In this document: one piece after another, positions 45,462-57,423 of the stretch | How positions within the stretch are numbered: the stretch's first letter is position 1 | Layout of the letters: each line of letters begins with the position of its first letter | From: Spirodela intermedia | Lineage: Eukaryota > Streptophyta > Magnoliopsida > Alismatales > Araceae | DNA: 64,000 nt | NCBI GenBank assembly: GCA_902729315.2 | Contig: LR746269.1 | Coordinates: 5,611,501-5,675,500 of the forward strand | Direction of reading: 5' to 3' | Program-made: the position numbers and the translations under genes | The notes under the pieces: generated by a model | Databases searched by the model: none | The model's input: the letters and a program-made list of their open reading frames with translations, nothing else | What the model was told of the DNA's origin: nothing

Positions 45462-47222
45462 TGACGTGACTCAGTCGTTGTATGTTAAATCACGCAAATA
45501 TAAAATTTATAAAACTAGAAAATACGAATTTTCAGATATTTAGAAGTATTTCTAAATAAATATATCAATTATAATTCAATAAAAATTCCAAAAATAGCGG
45601 TAATTTTCCAGGTCGATCATAGGGATGTAATATAATATCTGGTAATTATTCAGAATTTTTCTCAATGAGTACGATTTTCTTACGAATTTTATACTAGGAA
45701 ATAAAAAGGAAATATATTTAAAATTCACGAAAAAAAGGAAATAAGGGTGCGGACGTCAGGATGACGTCAGCGCCCGGCGAACGCGAATCAGGCGGAAACA
45801 GAGTTCCGCCCGGCGATTCTTACGTAGGCGATTACAGACGACTCAATTAATCAAATTAAGATCTGTAAAAGCCGGAAGAATCGTAATTGAACGAAGTATA
45901 GTTTGGTAAATTAAAATCAACAAAGTATCACTAAATGAAGCGTAAATTAAATTGAAAGCAGGAAAACAGAGTTCCGGCGTCACGATGGCGATGCGTCGGC
46001 GATGCACCGGAATCCTGAGCGTTCGGGAGGATCGTCGTGCAGTGTCCACGGCCTCGAAGGCTCTCCTTGGACAAAGACGACGTGGGCAATCTCTAGATAA
46101 AGCAGGAAAACAGAGTTCCGGCGTCGCGACGGCGACGCGTCGGCGATGCACCGGAATCCTGAGCGTTCGGGAGGGTCGTCGTGCAGTGTCCACGGCCTCG
46201 AAGGCTCTCCTTGGACAAAGACGACGTGGGCAATCTCTAGATCTTCTCGCGAAGTCTAGAGACCAATGAAGTGGGTCGTCGAATCGTCTCCGGCGGCTGT
46301 CACCTGGCGGAGCGGAAAAACGGCGACTTTGCGGCTCTCCGGCGGCTGTCACCCGACGGAGAGGGGCTGGATGGAGGTGAGGCGCGTGTTAGGGAGCTTC
46401 ATCCTCAGCTCCGCGCAGCAAGAGGAGGCTCTTCATCGCATCTGGTACGCTCTCAGGAGGTGGCGACTGGTCTCCCGGCGGATCGTCCTCTTCCCGACGA
46501 CGGCTTGTTCGTCGATCAATCGGAGATGATTTACTCGATGGATTGCGATCTTTTTATCGCGAATCGTTCAAAAATTTTAGTAGCAATGCTCCGTGAATCG
46601 CGTTGACGAGATTTTCGCCGATGATCTAGCGATTCTGGTTGCTTAATCCTTCACCGGCGATCTGCAGGAAAGTCGCGATAATCAGTTAAAAATATATGAA
46701 TTTTGACTCTGGGAGGATTTGAACCCGCAGCGGTCGCCCGCCCCTTACAAGGTGGATTTAGTCCCACATCGATTGTGTGCGGATTATTCGGGCGAATATA
46801 TACTAAAGTTAGCTTTCTAGGCAAAGTCCTCTCGCGTGTACGACCACTCCTTGCCTCACAGCCGGCTGACATCCGGTGATGTGGAAGGGGAGTGGCGCAC
46901 ACGTGCCCCTATCGATCCAAGCAAGCTGCCCGAGCCCCTGCTCGCGGCTACTCCCCGACTGCGCTTCTGTCCCGCTTGCGGGCCCGGCTGGCCGGCGGAT
47001 CCCCCCATTTTGCAATATTTTTATTTTTATTTCTTGTTCTTCATTTATCTCAAAACTAAGACTGTAAAAATCGTATAAAATCACATAATTACCCAAAATT
47101 CACGTTAATCAACTGAAAACCACTTTTCATGCTTTAACACAAATATAAGTCTATTTATCATGAGTTAAGGCTAAAACTATATTATTTACTAATTATTAAC
47201 TCATGATAATGAAGACTTATCA
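45462..47222 (-). mobile_element. Solo LTR, family copy C, minus orientation
   Basis: The copy is 1761 bp with ends TGATAAGTCTTCATTATCATG and GAGTCACGTCA on the minus strand, flanked by the perfect 5 bp repeat CTGGC. No primer site or polypurine tract adjoins it, so the internal region and second LTR were lost, most simply by LTR-LTR recombination. A 144 bp internal segment is tandemly duplicated (starts at 45957 and 46101) and, being a multiple of three, yields a long repetitive but meaningless open frame. A TATA-like element lies near 46795-46803 and a perfect B box GGTTCAAATCC at 46715-46725, both on the minus strand. CpG content is high, so the copy is young or was little methylated. Confidence 0.9.
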
Positions 47223-47227
47223 CTGGC
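47223..47227. repeat. Target-site duplication CTGGC, right side of copy C
   Basis: Direct repeat of 45457-45461. Confidence 0.85.
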
Positions 47228-47882
47228 TAAGCTAGTTGTGCCATAATAGAGTGTCGCAAAGGAAGACTTGCCGATAGTGGTGACACTTTGACTAGAAGTG
47301 GGGCCATGGACCAAAATCTCTGAAGTGGAGAAGATATGTTATCTTGGGCCATAATGATGGCGGAAAATAACATACCGATGCAAGTGCAAGAGTGTGTACC
47401 TTTGTGCAACACAATGAGGGGCCTCAGATATCATGACAGCAGATACCACAAGAGCAAGAGGGACTGCAGCAGCAAATGCTGCAACAATAGGGGTCACGGC
47501 AAGAGGGGCTGCAGCAGAAGGGACCATGGTGGCAAGTGCTGCAACAGCAAGGGCTGTGATGGTAGGGGCCTTGATAGTAAGGGGGCTGCAGTGGCAAGGG
47601 GGCCGCAATGGCAAGGGGGCCACAACAGTAGGGGGATGCGATGGTAGGGCAAGCACCAGCGCATTGGTTATTCATGGTGCCGCGGCAGATGTCGGCAGCA
47701 CGATTGATGGCAGCACATAGTAGATGGTAGTGTGTGGTAGAAGATGGCACAGAGAGAGAGAGAGAGAGGAGAGCACGTAGAGAATGTGGTGGCAGCAACA
47801 CGATGGCAATGACAAGTGCAGTGGTAGTAGCATGATGCTGGTGGTGGCAGTTGAAAAGAACCCTAGGATTCTAATACCATGT
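47228..47882 (-). mobile_element. Internal part of a copia-like element with primer site
   Basis: On the minus strand, directly after the LTR end at 47883, the sequence reads ACATGGTATTAGAATCC. TGGTATTAGAATC resembles TGGTATCAGAGC, the usual copia primer site against initiator tRNA-Met. The following 600 bp contain degenerate CAG/GCA-type triplet repeats (about 47440-47720) and no readable gag or pol. The adjacent copy C and its TSD lie just left, so the copia-like element may be the DNA into which copy C inserted. Confidence 0.6.
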
Positions 47883-48058
47883 TGACAAAAAGGGTTAAAC
47901 CCTTAGATTAGATTAACTCTAAATGAAGAAATACATGTGTTTATATAGGTGAGAGAAGACAAAGAGATAATAAGCACAAGTGGGCCACGTAGAGGAGGAT
48001 GGTCAAACATGGTAGAAATTTTACATATATATTATAACGCTCCATTTTGTCTTTGACA
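47883..48058 (-). mobile_element. Short copia-type LTR, 176 bp
   Basis: On the minus strand it runs TGTCAAAGACAAAATGGAGC ... CCCTTTTTGTCA. The ends are TG...CA with a wider inverted TGTCAAA / TTTTTGTCA. It contains CTATATAAACAC (TATA box) and abuts the primer site on the 3' side. The small size fits a TRIM-like or short-LTR copia element. I did not find the partner LTR in the window. Confidence 0.65.
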
Positions 48059-51000
48059 ATTCTCCAATCCAAGCACAAGCCATGGTCCATGGGGATAATT
48101 TCCTGCAGCCCATTTATAATATAATGTATAAAATATATTTAAACATTTATTATTAAAATAAAAAAGTAATTTTTATTTTTTATTTTTTAAAAGACTAAAT
48201 ACATTAACTCTTTTTAACTTCTATCCTTCACAATTAACTATATAAAATTATATCTTATTCAACTAATTAAAAGCATAAGCTACATAAATGAAACAAACTA
48301 AGAACCAAAAATCAAGCATCAACACTGCCACTCTATAGCACGAAGTTCACATTTCCTAAAGATGAGCATCAAACCTACCAATGTGTCTACTTATAGAGAA
48401 ACATAGTTCTCTCACATCGATAGTAGTAGCTGCAGCCTAGGTAGAGAAGTGTTGGCACCATCAATTTACCCAAATCTCCAAGTGACAGTTGTAAATAAAT
48501 GAGTCAGGTTCAAGGGTAGCTGAACTACAAGAGGCTAAGCAGAAAATGAAAACAAAATAGAATAGACAAGGGGTCATCCACAGTATTATAAATTAAATCG
48601 ATGCTTAGATTTATAAGCATATAGGGTAATCTCACAAGAGATAAATACTCCTAATATCTTTTTTTTTTCTCAAACTAGAATGAAGGAGCCCTCATATATC
48701 TTTATAAACAATATAGTAACTTCTCAAAAAGTAAAACAGATCTTGAAGTATGATCTTGAAGAGATGTTGGAACAAACTTTAACAAGCTCTCTACAAAATG
48801 AAAATAGATTTTGAAATTATATAAAATAAATTCTGATAAATATTCACTAAAATAAAAATAGACACTGAAATAAAAAGCATAGAAAGTAAAATTTTGTACT
48901 TTATTAGGATTCAATTGGGTCTTGAGCTGTCTTTTGTATTCTACTTTTTACGACCCAATTCTAAAGTGGATGAGCTTCTAATTTTGGTCTCCTCTTCATC
49001 TTTCATACGATAAGCTACATCAACAACCATTCTTCCATGTATAAAACATTTAGTCAAGGGATCATCCCTCCCTCATTTAAATAGAATGGTTCCACTAGGG
49101 TGGCATGATTTTGTAATTTAAAACAATAGGTATTTGAAAGGTGATAACATGTTGATTATTAAGTTAAAGAGTAAGAATTATCATGTTTAAGAGCTTAAAA
49201 TCATATAATCTAGCATGTTATCATATTAAAAATATAAATTTCTCATTTCTTTTACTTTTCTATAAATTTTAATATTTTAGGGAATTTTTTGGAATTTTTT
49301 GTTATGTGTTTCTACTATAATTGACTTTCAACTAATATAAGAGATTTTTAGGAATTTTCAGTATTATTTATTATTTTATAGAAGTCGGCCATGCTTTAAT
49401 AGATGAGATATGATCTAGAGAAAGTCAACACATGCTTCAACAGATGAGATTTGATTTGATGATGATGATGATATTGAGTAGAAGTCAACACATGCTTCAA
49501 TGGATGAGATCTAGCACATAGTACCATCAAATAGTGAGGTCAGGAGCCATTGAGAACATCCACATGATCAATTGTGGATAGAGCATACTTACTGTGGGTG
49601 CAGCGGATCTCAACAGTAAGGAAATCCTATAGCTTGCAGCCCTAAATTAGCCAAAGATGAAATTGACTTCTGTTTCATCTTGGCTAAAAGGACGTGATGA
49701 CCCCTACCTACTTGCAGCCCTAGATCCAATGATTTAGAATCAATCAGGTCACAAAAATGAGCAGATCAACCTTACACATATACCTCTATACTTCATGTAA
49801 CTCTCACAAATTTAAGCTGCCATTTGGGGGGGTGGAGGACCCAGCTTTGGATGCCACGACGTTCAGCCTACATCATTCTTGATGCATTTTTGTTGATTCA
49901 AGCATTAGTATATATTCTGATTCATAAGGAAAGCTTCCTTGAAGAGAAAACCACTTGGCCTTGACGAAATATAAAGACCTAAGGTAAATTTTCCTAGATT
50001 TAATATGTTATGCACATGTACAGCAAATCAAGGTAGTGGTAACCTTTGAATAGATAGAATTAAGATTTTGATTTAATTTTTCAATTCAATGGGCGTCTCT
50101 CTCTTTATTTCCATCATGCATCATTGAATTTCCCTTTCCCCACACCTAAATTGTGTAATATCTCTCTTATTCTTCCTCTATTCATCATCATTTCCCTTCT
50201 CTCCATTATATTTCAATTAAAAAGGATAGTGGCTACATAGTCACTTATTTCTCATTCCTTGTGGATCAACTTGGACTTACGCTAACTAGATTTTAGTTAG
50301 TTTCAATCTAGATATTAAATTCTTTGATAGATAGGATCCTTGAGTTTTTACAAAATTCAAGAAGAAAATCTAAAACTATCAAAAGTCATGGTCATATCAT
50401 CCTATAAAAGTCAAAAAACTACTTATGGGATGCTGCTGCCCCTTGTTGTGATGCCGCCAAGCCATAGAACCACTCACATCACATCTAGGTTGCCGAAGAT
50501 TGCCCACTTGCACACTTGTATAGCTCTTGTGGCAATATCATGTGATCCTTCATCATTGTAGTGGATGTCTCTAGTGGGCCCATGAACCAGCCATTTGGTA
50601 TGTGCACAAGCGTGACCACTCCAAAACATCGTATTAAGAAGCATCAAAAATAAAATCATAATGTCTTGATATCTGATGGTACTAATGAACATTTTTTAAG
50701 GAGCATACAAGTCGAAATACGCAAAATTATCTAAATTAAAGAGAGATTTAACTTCTAATCATAATTGATTTTTTTATGAAGAATGAGATGAAGAGATAGA
50801 AGAGAGTTGACTTAAGCACACAAAGGAGGGGAATAGATGAATCTTCTTTTGATGATTTTTCAATCACCAAGAGAAGGAAAATTAAGTGAGAAACAAATGG
50901 TGAAATGTGAGATGATTGTGAATTTCTCAACCCCTGAGTAAATAAAAATTTGAATCTTCCTTGATCTTCCTATGTCACTTAGGAGATCAATAGAAAGACT

Positions 51001-54000
51001 AAAGAAACTAATCTACTCCTAAACTACTTCATAATCACTCTTTATCCATCTCTACTTCCAATTAATACTCAACTTTGATGAATCAAAAAAGCAAAATAAC
51101 ATGAAAGAATAAGGATATAAAGTGTCATAAATCTGTCATACCTTGCTCACTCTTAAAAATGTGATCAATCTTAATAAATTTAGAAATCCAAATACATCAT
51201 AGAAAGTAAGATAAGGATAGAAGGGTTGGATTTTATCATATGATCAACCTAGTGTCGCTCTAGAGATCAAAGAAATCGAATCCCTACCTACTCTTCAATT
51301 GGATCAACTCTTTTTGACCAAAAGGGTTTCAAGAATAAGATAATATAATAAGAAAATAAAACTTATTCATTCAAAATGAAATATAATACATAATAAAAGA
51401 ACTAAATATATGAAAGATGCCTTCTATGTGTTATTTGGAGCGCTCAAATGAATCTCTCCTTGGAGTTCCTAAATTAGCTCAAAGATTGAAGTTCATGGAA
51501 ATCTCCTCTTCTCCCTCTTGGTTGCCCTTCTCCTATGAACGGAATTTATTTCTCTCTCCTCTAGATGGCTTTTTATTCTCCCCTTGGTTGTACCCATTCT
51601 CAGCCCTTAGATCATGGAGAAGAGTGCGCAGCCCTTATATTAGATTTCTCTCTCCAAATGCAACCCAAAGAAGTTGGGCAGTGCCTTGGGTGTCCTCTCA
51701 CCTTCCCTCACCCTTAAACTTATATTAGCCCTTTGATTGGGCTGATTGAGGGGCTGAGATAGTCCCAAGGGTTGTCTCATGAGGGAGAAGGGCATTGCTG
51801 ATCAGATGGTCCCACATAACCCTCCCACTAATTAAGGAAGAAATGAACTGCCCTCCTTAAGTAGGCGATCCCTTAATTTGAGGGGAGGGAAAACATCTCC
51901 TTCTTATTGGGCCTCCTTAATTAATGTTGGCTATGAAGCTAGCCCATGGTCCTGATATGACTTGAAACATAATATTAAAATAAAACCCATTACCCCTTTA
52001 AAAAGTAAATATAATAAATTAGGCAGAAGGGAGAGATCAACATGGTAAATATGGACTCATTTGTACATTAGTTGACTTAGGGCTTAGAGATGCATAATAA
52101 ACCATAAAAATCATATGCATCATGTTTATAATTTAAATATACATGAGTCAAAGCACTGATATTAATTCAAATTTATTATAAAATTCTAAAAATAAAAAAC
52201 CTTTAAAATATTCATTTAAACTTCAATAAATCTTAGAATACTCAAAAAAGTTGGGAAAATATCTAAAAATAAGAAAAATACTTTGATCACATTAAATAAC
52301 TATAAAATATTTAAATAATAATTAATACCTCAAATAAAATTTTATTTATAATTATTATTCAAGTAAAGCTTATGAATAATTAAATACATGCTATAAAAAA
52401 TATAAAAATTTACAAAATTAGACATGTATTTAGAATATTGATCATATATTATGCTTCACCTATTTTATGTATAATTAAATGTCATTTTTTATCAAGTTAA
52501 ATACTAATTGTCTAAATTATGCCATACTTAACATGCAGAATTTACATGTTATCAAAGCCTCTCAGTAGAGCCAAAACACAAAGCAGTATTCCACCCCAAC
52601 ATCATAGCTAATGGTGGTGAGGACCCTATACAATTAGATAGCCATTTGGTATCATGACATGTGCATCGAGATCACCTCATACTTCCACCTCACCTTGTGC
52701 ATACACCGGCACCAAATCCTTCATTAAGTTCACCTCATTACGTGTATTTGCCCACCCTCTTCTCGTATCTTCATGTTAGTATAGGTAATTGCTTCAAAAG
52801 TTACTTGTAATCTTTTATTTATTCCTTTAATTTCTTTTTCTTATCTTTGAGTTCTTGCAATTGAGCACCAAGAGACAAAAAAAATTAAGTTAATTCTTAC
52901 TTGAACAAATTAATTTTCATCTAAAATCTCATCATTACACCCTGCCCCAAGAGCTACAGACTGTAGTTGTTCATAATAGAGGCCCAAAGTCAGAGAACAG
53001 TAACCAAATTTTAATGAGAAAAATTAACGAAATGTACTCACTATAATATTCTATATTTTTTTCAATAAGAGTGAAATGGAGTAGTGACTTCCCCAACAAA
53101 CCAAGCTGAGTCATCCCCCCAAGGAGCCCCTCTCCAATTCTAGAAACCTACCAGCCGCCGTCAACTCCTCTAGTAGCAATGAGGAGGAATGTGTATTATT
53201 TAATTTAATATGTATTTGCATGTTTTTGAAGTGGTATGATGTAAATTCATGATTGTATTTGTATCTTTGATGATTTGTATCATATGTATCTACTTTGATT
53301 TTATATATTTTCATTTATTTTAGTTATTATTATTTGATTATATCATGTGAGAGGACATGCACGACGTGATCAAACATAGTTTTTTTAAAAAATAATTTAT
53401 TTTATCATTTTAAATCTCATTAATATAGACTATTATAATATTTCATCATGAGTAGGAAAAATTGTCAGTGAATTTTTCTATTCTTCCTCTTTTGTGTCTC
53501 CATTCTCACTAGTCTTCTAGAACTCCATAGGTCAGCACAAGTCCAAGGTAGTCTGGAGGCAATCTAGACTGAAGCTGTAGCTGAACAAACATCTATTCTC
53601 ACTAGTAGAGAAAAAGAAGTTTAATCATAGTAACTTGGGCGACCAACGTGATCTTCTTCTATGTTCCCTCTCTAACACTTAGTTGTCTAATTTACAACGA
53701 GTGCTGAGAACAAATTAAAAATAATCTTTTGTTCATCTTCTCTATGGAGACTACTTAATTCCACTAAGTTTATTGTTTGAAATATCTTTATAATTCAATT
53801 TATAAATTATTAAATTTTGATCGTGTTGGATTACCTTATAACACAATGGTTAAGAAACATTAGTTCTTCCTCCAATTGATAATTTTTTGTCTCTAGAAAA
53901 TTCTCCTTGATTTAACTTTTAGTATTTCATCAACTCCTCTACTAACCTATCATCTCTTCCATCTTTTTGTTGGCATGTTCCATGTTTGCTTTCATTACTA

Positions 54001-54742
54001 ACTGCAAGGGGTTATGCATCTCCTCAACCTCCTCTTCCAGGAGTTTTAACATGTCATTGGACCTTGGCACCATTACATGTAATACTGCAATACCAGACTG
54101 ATAAACCCTCAATCTAGAACAACTAACGGACAGTCAAATATAGTAATAAAAAGGAAATATGTACTAAAAATAGAACATTAACAAAATAAAAAGCTAATTG
54201 GGTTCCGAAGAACCCTAGAATTCGAGTGGTTCAACAAGACTCCTGCTCTCTCCACAGCCACAGATTGCCCCAAAACACTAATCATCTCCTAATCCCAACC
54301 CTAATACTCGATCTCTTTACTGGGCAAAAGACCGAGCTATCACTTACTGAGGGCTCATCGTGTTCCCGGGAGGAGTTGTCAGGTCCTTTGCCACAAGAGT
54401 TATTAGCCCCAATTGGCATCTGATATTCCATTTCGAATGTGTAAAGCCCAGTGGGGGCCTAATAGGTACAACCTGTAAAATCAATGCAACCCGTACAGTA
54501 GCACAAACTGTACAATTGGGCCCAAGTCAGACTAGAAAAAGTGTCCATAGTCTTTGTTGTTACATTTTAAACCGCAGGCACGAATTCACGCACTAGGGAA
54601 CACCTTTTAAGTACCCATCAACATTGTTGCCTCAAATCAAATGATGTGTATACAGATAAACAGTCGGTGGTTTTTCGGTATAGTAACTGTGGTATGTGCG
54701 AGAACGTGGCACTAACTTCTGCTTCCTTACAGGTAAATATTC
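48059..54742. other. AT-rich decayed repeat DNA without a visible gene
   Basis: I see no host gene. Three short copies of GTCAACACATGCTTCAA.(A/G)GATGAGAT lie at about 49385-49520, with a GATGAT run at 49457-49472. TGTTATCAAAGCC at 52546-52558 resembles a decayed initiator-Met primer site in plus orientation, and inverted TGATAACATG/CATGTTATCA words occur at 49142 and about 52543. A minus-strand stretch near 54060-53940 reads LKLLEEEVEEMHN, which may be gag-derived. The last 500 bp are probably the 3' flank of the prenyltransferase gene. Confidence 0.45.
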
Positions 54743-57423
54743 TTATGTTCGTAGGCCAAACCGCCGTTGCCTTTGCTGAAATGAAGAGAGAGCATCAACA
54801 TACTCGGCCTCCCCAAAATCAGGCCACAGTGACTTGGAAAAGTAGAGTTCGGAGTAGGCAGATTGCCACAGAAGGAAGTTGCTCAATCTCAGCTCACCGC
54901 TTGTCCGGATAAGAAGATCTGGGTAAGGAGAGTTGATTATACAATTTGTCACAAGTTCTTCCTCAATCACTGCCTCCGTGATGTCAGCAGGCTCGAGCGT
55001 ACCATCCTTCACTCGCTGTGCAATCTTTTGACATGCTTGTACAATGTCACTGCGCCCACTATAACTAACAGCCACTAGCAATTCTATCACTGCATTCTCC
55101 CTTGTAACCTCTGCAGCTTCCATCGCCAGCTTCTGTAGGGATGGTGGGAGTTTTGTGGCATCGCCAATGATGCACAATCGAATTCCTTGCCTGTTGAAGA
55201 GAAGAAAACAACAATATAAGGAAAACAAGCCACAAGTGAAGACACTATTCAAAGACAAGATTGCCTAGCCATTCCACAAGTGGGTTGAAGGACATGGAAA
55301 CCTCTACATCACCGTCTTCAGTGGACATCTTCGGCCCTACTACCGTAAACTACAGCCGCAGGAAGGTCCCTCTGTTTCTGCCCTAGTCATTGACAGTGAT
55401 GCATCTGAAGGATATAACAACATATATCCGTACGATCTTGTGTCGCGAGGTTGACACCTTGTCATATCGGCCATCCAAAACAGACAAAACATGTAGTCCT
55501 TTGAGGAGAGTTGGTGTTACTTGGGTCGGATCAGGCGACTCCCAAGACTGCCACAGCCCCGAGAACATGACTGGTATACCCCCTAGATCCCCAACGATGC
55601 GGTTGTCAGCCCCCAACAGGTCTGAGTGCCTAGCTCCCACGAAATAGTCGTCGTATGTAAAATGTATTTTAAAATGTTTGTATGTCATGCGTCTGGGAGT
55701 TTACATGTCAACAATTGGGTCTGCATCCTGGAGTGAATCCTAATCATCATGATTTTCACTAAAAAAATGAAACCGAGGTGATCTCCACGTTATATCTCGC
55801 ATAGGTTGTATGGAGTAGAAGAGAATCCTGCTAGAATATCATCCTAACTGTAATTTCCAAAACAATTCCAAGATAATATTTCATTTGTATAAGTGATACA
55901 AACTTCAGAGAAAAAAACAGAAGAAACCTAGACAGGATAGTTACAATGACAGAATTGGCTGGATTTCTTTCCTAGATAATGATATTCCTATAAAGGGTAT
56001 AAGTTCAGCTTTTCCAATGTATCCGGGGTGTAATTTAGTTCAATGAAATCTCCTAAATACTTCTAACTATTTCTAGAATACGCATGATCAACCAATTAAT
56101 CCACAGCTGAAACTTGTAAGGGTCTACTGTTATAGGAGAAGCATCTCTATTTCGGCACATATCATGAGATATAGTCCTAGCTGCAAAGCGACTTGAGGAA
56201 AAGCAAAGAAAGACAATAACCGCAGTAAAAAAAAAAATACTTCCATCAAAAATCCCTCAAATAAATGGGAGGGGCACCCTTAAAGAAGAGGAGTTATAGA
56301 GGAAAGTTAAAAACCGTATCGATCTTGACAGCCATGACACACAGCTGTGGAACGGAAAATTCAAGAGAAACCTCATCCGAGCTAGGAAAAGTAAAGGTCA
56401 GGAGCAGATAATGTGTCCAGCGAAACACAGGCTAAAATTCGAAGAAGATCAGTTAAAGTTATTGATCACCACGGAACTGACATGGGACGGAAAGAAATTT
56501 CTAAAATGGCTTTATAACTTTCGAGATTGTAAGCGAAGATGAATAACGATTGCCTTTCTTTCAGCCATGGCATTCCATTAGTTTCTGCAAATTGAATAGA
56601 CAAACACAAGTTTGGTTGCCACATGCTTTTAGGTGTCTTCGTTCGTTTAGTATGGAGACTTGAGTACCTCTCTCAAGACCACAGAAGAAGAACTCAGACG
56701 ATCGTTAATTTACAGTGGTGATTTATATGTTCGACAAAGTGCTATAGACTGCTGTGGGCGTACCTCTTAAAATCCTCCAAGTTCTCTCGGATGACCCCTT
56801 CAAACAACCTCATCAGGAAATCCACTTCGGTCTGAAATCATAGCAAAGAGCAACTCAATGGAACTGGTTTGATGATTACTGAGGGATGGGTAGAGAATGG
56901 GCCTCACCTTTGGCCGGAGCCAGTTCTCAGAGGAGAAGGCAAAGACAGTAAGGACCTTAATACCCCAGTAGCTAGACAATCGGACAATCTCCCTTAGGCT
57001 CCGATACCCAGCCTCGTGTCCGGCCGATGTGGGCAGCCCCCGCTCCTTCGCCCACCTGGAGTTGCCATCCATGATGAACGCCACGTGCCGCGGCATCAGT
57101 TCTGGAGTAAGGCCCGGGGGAAATGGCACCAGCGCCGCCTCCGGGGGTTCCATCAGTCTCCTCTTATATGCTTCTTCTCTGGCTCCGACAAATGATGACC
57201 CTGCAGAGGAGGCTGCCGCAGAAGGGGGGACGCGGCAGCCGGAGAGGCGTGGGAGTGGAATACCCCCAAAGCCAGGGGGCGAGCCATCGAGTTGGTCCTC
57301 TCTTCCAGCCACTCTCCTCGGCCTCCACCGCCCTTCTGGCGCTACCACTGAACAACCGCCGGTGTGCCCTCCAAGAGGGAGACGAGGGCGACAGGAGGGC
57401 GAAGGAAAAAGGAGAGTTAGCAT
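54743..57423 (-). CDS. cis-Prenyltransferase (dehydrodolichyl-PP synthase type)
   Basis: Three exons on the minus strand: 57423-56908, 56831-56764, 55190-54743 (1032 nt, 343 residues). The first about 95 residues are Arg/Pro/Gly/Ser-rich, consistent with a plastid transit peptide. The catalytic domain begins [20 protein letters not shown] (Asp119, which binds the diphosphate), then [30 protein letters not shown], and in exon 3 [20 protein letters not shown] (residues 287-306) and [13 protein letters not shown], ending QRRFG. These are the conserved regions of UPP synthase/CPT enzymes, which condense isopentenyl diphosphate in Z configuration into polyprenyl diphosphates. Chain length and substrate cannot be read from sequence. 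The first in-frame ATG is at 57423; codons just upstream read GTG ATC. Confidence 0.93.
55191..56763. other. Large intron 2 of the prenyltransferase gene
   Basis: This 1573 bp intron holds a GC-richer, protein-like stretch on the minus strand at about 55270-55700, open from 55688 to 55383, which I could not identify. The rest is AT-rich with no repeat I recognise. Confidence 0.45.

Noticed and set aside
45843-46352. Open minus-strand frame of 169 codons with two near-identical halves
   Set aside because: It lies inside LTR copy C, and its repetition is the 144 bp tandem duplication (a multiple of three). No protein family signal.
46700-46745. Possible tRNA gene with GGTTCAAATCC
   Set aside because: Only the B box is convincing; I could not find a full cloverleaf or a clear A box, and it belongs to the LTR.
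47336-47801. Open frames on both strands with Cys/Ser/Arg-rich repeats
   Set aside because: They translate degenerate CAG/GCA-type triplet repeats in the copia-like internal region; both strands look alike, as expected of low-complexity DNA.
51417-51728. Plus-strand frame of 103 codons
   Set aside because: Ser/Pro/Leu-rich chance frame in decayed repeat DNA, with no homology I recognise.
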